From Dryas octopetala (taxonomy: Eukaryota > Streptophyta > Magnoliopsida > Rosales > Rosaceae), in contig OY992838.1 of assembly GCA_963921425.1 (NCBI GenBank), positions 11,036,001-11,100,000 on the forward strand: 64,000 bases of DNA. The letters run 5' to 3'. The notes beneath the pieces are model-generated. The model did no database searches. It saw only the letters and a program-made list of their open reading frames with translations, and was not told where the DNA came from. Positions 59,401 through 64,000 of the stretch are shown here, one piece after another (the stretch's first letter is position 1; each line of letters begins with the position of its first letter). Made by a program: the position numbers and the translations under genes.

Positions 59401-59951
59401 TATTTCCATGACATCATACACATCGAAAGTCAATATCCCTATGCTAGAAGAGGTAACTGAAACTGAAATTAATGACATATCTGAAATTTCACAAAAGTTA
59501 TAGTTAATTATACAGCTTCTTACTATGCGAACACCAAACTTTATGAATATAAATCGAGATACCCAATAGAGGACGTGAAAAATAATAAATAAATAAATAA
59601 ATGGGGAAGCTGATTGAAAATACTTTAAAAAAAATGAAAATCAAGTGACACTATTTTACAACTACAACAACACTGTTTCCTTTAAAGCGGAAACCACAAT
59701 ATTACTGTTGAGCTTTTCCAAGAGGAAGCAGCTAAGTGCATAACCATGGAATCTAGGTATATATGCCACTCTCACATCTATATATTGCAGAAGAATGCAA
59801 CCTAGAATATGGTATATCTCGAAATTACAAGGTAATTCTCTTAGAAACCATTAGAAACATACTGATACCACCACCATGACAAACCTGGGCTGAAATATAA
59901 TGAATCTAACAATTACACTAAACAGTAGGGGGCATTTTGGCTACCTTCTGG
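56407..59951. other. Intergenic and 3' flank of the bHLH gene
   Basis: Mostly AT-rich. A GC-richer patch at about 57790-57960 encodes, on the minus strand, a short protein-like stretch (RGGDTSYHVRETPGPPKNPL) that I could not assign. Nearest the bHLH stop the sequence should be its 3' UTR; a GTGAGC donor-like site near 59390 could mark a 3' UTR intron. No complete gene is seen. Confidence 0.4.
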
Positions 59952-62900
59952 TTATTCTTTAGCTATGCATTTGCATCTACGTTGATGCTCTGAAAGTTCC
60001 TGCGACGTTCCAAATTTTTCATTATATAAATAACTTTCTGTCTATTGCACTGCAGACATACATCAAATCTGATTCAAATATGATTAGATCTCCTCCTTTC
60101 TCAAATATATACCTCTTAGAGCCTACTACTTTTCACAACAGAGAGCAAGAAAAGAAAAGTTGATGTATATTTGAAGTGCGAAAATGGATGTCCTCTTATA
60201 TAGTTTCACTTTCAATTCTTTCCCACAAGTCTCCTCTGTAAACATACATATTTAGGAGTTTCTTGAACAAGTTCAATGTATATCATACCTGAATCTGCTT
60301 TTGAAGAAACTTCACATACTCCACTGCCTCATCTAACATATCGGCAGTATTAGTTTGCTGCAAGGAACAACAATACAAGCACAATACCAAACAATTGTAA
60401 GCTATTGTGTGTTAATTTTCCAAACACTTCAAAAAATATTATACAAGTTCATTGATACAAAAGTACAAATTTTGAAGTCATTTTAAAGATCTGCTAGTTT
60501 CTATTCCTTTACAAAATTGCAAGATGGTAAAAGTTTTACAAATGCGAGGGTCAAAAACTGGTAAAATCATGCACGTGGGATTTTTATGAGTATCAGGATT
60601 TAAAGTTTTAATGTTACATTTAGTAAATTTCCTAGAACAAAATTAACTTTCCTTAAGCTAAATCAATAAGTTGATTCTTCATGGTTGGGTGGTAACTTTC
60701 TTTCCCAAGTCCAAATATTTTTCTTCTTCCTTTCTTCGCTAGCCAACTAAGGAACATGGTTCAAAATCAACCCGAGACCAACCCTTGGAAGGTTAGATTT
60801 ACCACCAAACTTCCATGTTGGGACCTTTGACAAGCCTGAATGGCTGAATATTGAAAACTCTATAACTCATGATATCATTATTTTCCCATTTCTAACAATA
60901 TCTCAGCATATCCAGATACATTTTGAATAAGTCAAACTATCACTCAATTGCCAATGCTACCCAAATTATGCGTTTGGACACCCATTTTTAAGCGATACTA
61001 ATTTTAAAGTAGTCAACATCTAATAGTATTTCCACTAATGTATCCGCAACCTGTACGCTTAAAACCACATAAAGACATTAGGATGGTAAAGATCTTTTCT
61101 TTCTTAAGTTCTCAATAACTTTACCTTCACCTTGTACATAACTACCTATTCTTTTCAATAATCTATCTGCAATACAGTCCCTTACCTACAAATAAGTAAC
61201 TTATGCCTTTGTTTGTAGGTAAGAGACAGTATTGCAGAAAGAGTATTGAAATTTATGCAACAATTATTGTACATAAAGAAACTGTAATTTTATTGGTTCC
61301 CAAGCCAAAGATTACTCAATCATTAACTGACATAGGATGTTCTGTATAGTGTTTTTTTTTTTAGGAAAAAAAATGCTTTCACTGTATCTCTGTAATTTTA
61401 AGTTTTATACCTTCAAGCCAGTGATACACTGGAGGAAGGTGGGATGCTTTCAAGTCCTTCTAGTGTACCTCGAAGCCATAGTGGGTACTTAAACAAGATT
61501 GATTCAAGTTACCATGCATATGGGTTAAGATTGATTCAAGTTATACTTGCAGTACTGGAGAGGCTATAAAGCTTGAAAGATATAAAATAAATGATAATTT
61601 CATTCCCTATTAATTAAATACTAGAAAATAATCTATCATTTTTTTAGTGCACCAAAGCTTTTAGACCTTGTAGATTCAAATTTTTCTATCTAATTGCTTA
61701 ATCATGATCAATTGCCCTTCCTCATTAATTTCTCATTATGCCATTATATTATATCCAATGCACAATATGATCCTATTTTGCATATTTAATCTCATAAGCA
61801 TTACAGTTTAGTTCTTACATATCAAATAACTTAGAATTTTCTAAAAATGGAGAAGAAATAAGTTAATTTATATATATATATCTAAGTATACAAGAAATCT
61901 ATTAACAATTGCAATTGATGTTCACTAAATCAATTGCTTCATATAATCATGGTGATAAACACTTCTTTCTTGCAGTAGAAATCACACATATTCCAAAGGT
62001 GTGTTGTATCCACTAATTTTGTATTTCATCCTTTAATCACAGATACCTCAAACGATCATCCACAAGAGCTTTTAACTCGTCGTGGTACTGACAGTAAAAG
62101 TTCATCTTAATTTGACATTAATAATATTTACTTAAGAAATAAAAGAAATCATATAATTTTATGATTGTATAATTTCTCATATATCTTTTTGGGGAATGCT
62201 TTCTCACATAATTCTATAACTCATCTTAATTTCATCCTGTGAACTATGATTTGTCAGAAGCCTTTGACTATTATTCTTCAATATTTCAGATCTAAATATT
62301 CATAATCATCCACAGTTATTTTAACTACATATGTCTGCGGAAATACAATAATTAAAATGTATACAAATTTTCAGCCCCAAGAGATACTAAAACAAAAGAA
62401 ACAATTGCAGCTTAGAAAAATGGATCAGGAGGTTCTACTGTTGTACCTTATCCATATTGGGCACAAGCTCTTGAAGCTTCCTTATGCGGTCACTGATTCG
62501 AGTCCTCCGGACCTAATCATAATAAACCAAACAAAGTTTACAAAAATCAACATCAATATAAATTGTAATTAACTGGGTTAACATTAAAAATGAACACAAA
62601 TGAAACCTTGACCATTTTTTGTATAGAAATACAATGTGTATAGCTAGCTAGCTAGCGAGTAAAGTTATGTATGTTTCAAACCCTTTCCGCAATGCTCCTT
62701 GGATGCGTAGCAAAACCACGCTTGGCTCTAACCCTGCACGGCACTGAATCCTCCAATCCACCTTGCTCCAATTTCTACAAACAAAATTAAAAAATATATA
62801 TATTAAATCAACAAAATTAATTAGAAATAATAACCAAATAATTACAAATTTACTCACCACTTGGGACGAAAGCTTAGCAGTAGAAAAATGGTGTGGTTCG

Positions 62901-63382
62901 AGCTCCCTAAGCCGCTTATTCGGGGACGAAGACACGAATTCGTCGAGGCTGGCAGGAACTCCAAAGCCCGAGAAGTACCCCTCGGACCCCTCACTCCCCG
63001 AATTCCCGAGAAAATCAGCCGGAGAGCTGTTCTGTCTAAGAAACCCAGCTCCAGTACCAGCACCAGCAGCTTCAAACGGGCCTGGAAGATCCAGGTCCGT
63101 CGAGCCCACCAAGCCCAAGCCCACCGAGCTTCTCAAACTAGGTGGTGACGTGGCAGAGGCAGCGGCTACAGCTGATGAGTTCTCAGCAAGAAGCTCCGTC
63201 AGGCACTGCGTCGGCTTCAACAGGTCCTCCTCTTCCTCTTCAAGCAGCGCTTCTAACCATGAGGCCGCCGCCGGAGCCGAATAGAGCCGCCCGAGTCCGC
63301 CGACTCGACTCACTCCACCACCACCGCCGCCGCCACCGCCGCCGTCTCCTCCGCTACTGCTTCCGCCGGGTGCCGGTTGCAT
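59952..63382 (-). CDS. bHLH81: bHLH transcription factor, bHLH80/81 (FBH) type, five exons
   Basis: Exons in order: 62858-63382, 62682-62774, 62447-62512, 60289-60357 and 59952-59999 (525+93+66+69+48 = 267 codons with stop, 266 aa). All joins fall on codon boundaries with GT-AG sites. The start is ATG 63382 (MQPAPGG), followed by Gly- and Ser-rich sequence, then SAPAAASWLEALLEEEEED and the RQNSSPADFL motif typical of the group. The basic helix-loop-helix spans about residues 190-251: RAKRGFATHPRSIAERVRRTRISDR, helix KLQELVPNMDK, loop, then QTNTADMLDEAVEYVKFLQKQIQ. The C-terminus is short (ELSEHQRRCKCIAKE). Arabidopsis relatives bHLH80 and bHLH81 are the FLOWERING BHLH proteins that bind E-boxes and promote CONSTANS expression. 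Orthology to bHLH80 or to bHLH81 was not separated. Confidence 0.9.
60358..62446 (-). other. Long third intron of the bHLH gene
   Basis: This 2.1-kb intron separates the exon ending in NMDK from the exon starting QTNTADM. It is AT-rich, with no reading frame or clear transposon ends. A short inverted pair (GTAAGGGACTGTATTGC/GGTAAGAGACAGTATTGC near 61170-61235) may be a small foldback. Confidence 0.6.
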
Positions 63383-64000
63383 CTGCTTGTCACTGTCTGC
63401 TACACTTGAGTAGCTCAAATTAGGGCTTTTTCTCTTCTCCTCTGCTTTGCTTCTTCAATGGAGAAAGAAAGAGAAGAAGATTAGATAGAGACAGTGAGCG
63501 TTAATTCCAGCGACAACAATGATCAGATGTTTTTGTTACTTATTGATTGTTTTTTTGTTCTCTTCTCTGTTGCGCCAAATGAAGGAAGCAAACGACTGGG
63601 TTCTGATTCGGTGCGTCGAGGCTGTAGATGCGCCTCGAGTTTGAACCGTTGGATGTGTTGAAGACGTTGCGATCGGGACGGTATATCACGGTGATTGAGT
63701 GAAAATGACGTACCCGTTACGTGAAACGGGTAACATGTAAGGTGGGACGGTCACGGTGCGTGTAAGGCTGGAGTGGTCTCAACGTCATCGTTTTCTGGGC
63801 GGATTTAACGGTGTCTTCAATGTGATAAAGGTGGCCAGCCCCAGACGAGGAGTGGCCCGTGGGATACACGCGTAAACCGAAGTGTAGACAGGGGCCGTAC
63901 ATTGGCGCGTGGGGGGGGGTAAGTTTATTTATAGATTAGATAGATTTTCAGCTCTCTGTGTGTGTGTGTGTTTTTGCCTTTTGGTGATTTTTGGGAATTT
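63383..64000 (-). promoter_or_regulatory. Leader and promoter region of the bHLH gene
   Basis: On the minus strand this is the upstream side of the bHLH gene. It contains a palindrome ACCCGTT-ACGTGA-AACGGGT (63712-63731) with an ACGTG core, TGACGTA just beside it, GACGTTGC near 63664 and AACGTCATCG near 63781. Such ACGT elements bind bZIP and bHLH factors. A (GT)n tract is at about 63957-63972. No TATA box stands out. Confidence 0.45.

Overview
The window is nuclear DNA from a dicot plant, most likely a member of the Rosaceae. The evidence is the AT-rich intergenic sequence full of LTR retrotransposons and MITEs, the plant gene families present, and a glycosyltransferase that looks closest to the Rosaceae UGT88F type. 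The family placement is inference from protein resemblance, with no database search behind it. Splice sites, LTR ends and target-site duplications (TSDs) were read by eye.

Left third (1-20.6 kb). A chain of non-autonomous transposons comes first: a hAT-type element (404-1669, 8-bp TSD), a Mutator-type MITE (1937-2299, 9-bp TSD), and an intact MITE (3550-3969). A second copy of that last MITE is split by a 7.8-kb non-coding LTR element of the LARD kind (4788-12571, LTRs about 99.8% identical). The LARD is itself rearranged: it carries a duplicated interior, an internal LTR remnant and a 38-bp minisatellite. The first host gene follows on the minus strand (14616-17270): the DLN-motif region of a TFIIS/LW-domain protein family, with no LW domain visible upstream.

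Middle (20.6-32.7 kb). A complete 12,125-bp Ty3/gypsy element of the Tat lineage is bounded by ATTAC target duplications, with 1018-bp LTRs that differ at 8 positions. Its gag-pol is broken by one frameshift and four in-frame stops. Downstream of pol, on the opposite strand, lies a 725-codon reading frame with two small introns that have good splice sites. It encodes a domain resembling the plant 'putative gypsy type transposon' family, followed by a basic patch and a long coiled coil. This is the most interesting object in the window.

Right half (32.7-64 kb). Five ordinary genes are separated by small foldback elements: a LEA/TMEM205-like (DUF4149) membrane protein (37341-40000, +, two exons); a receptor-like protein with LRRs of the RLP2/RLP3-PSY1R type (41525-43771, -); a type I MADS-box gene of the M-gamma class (45269-45802, -); a UDP-glycosyltransferase of family UGT88 (46579-48030, +); and a five-exon bHLH transcription factor of the bHLH80/81 (FBH) type (59952-63382, -). 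The genes are independent units with no operon or obvious pathway cluster. A 1.9-kb foldback or Mutator-like element (54476-56391) and several MITEs fill the spaces. No tRNA, rRNA or CRISPR was found.
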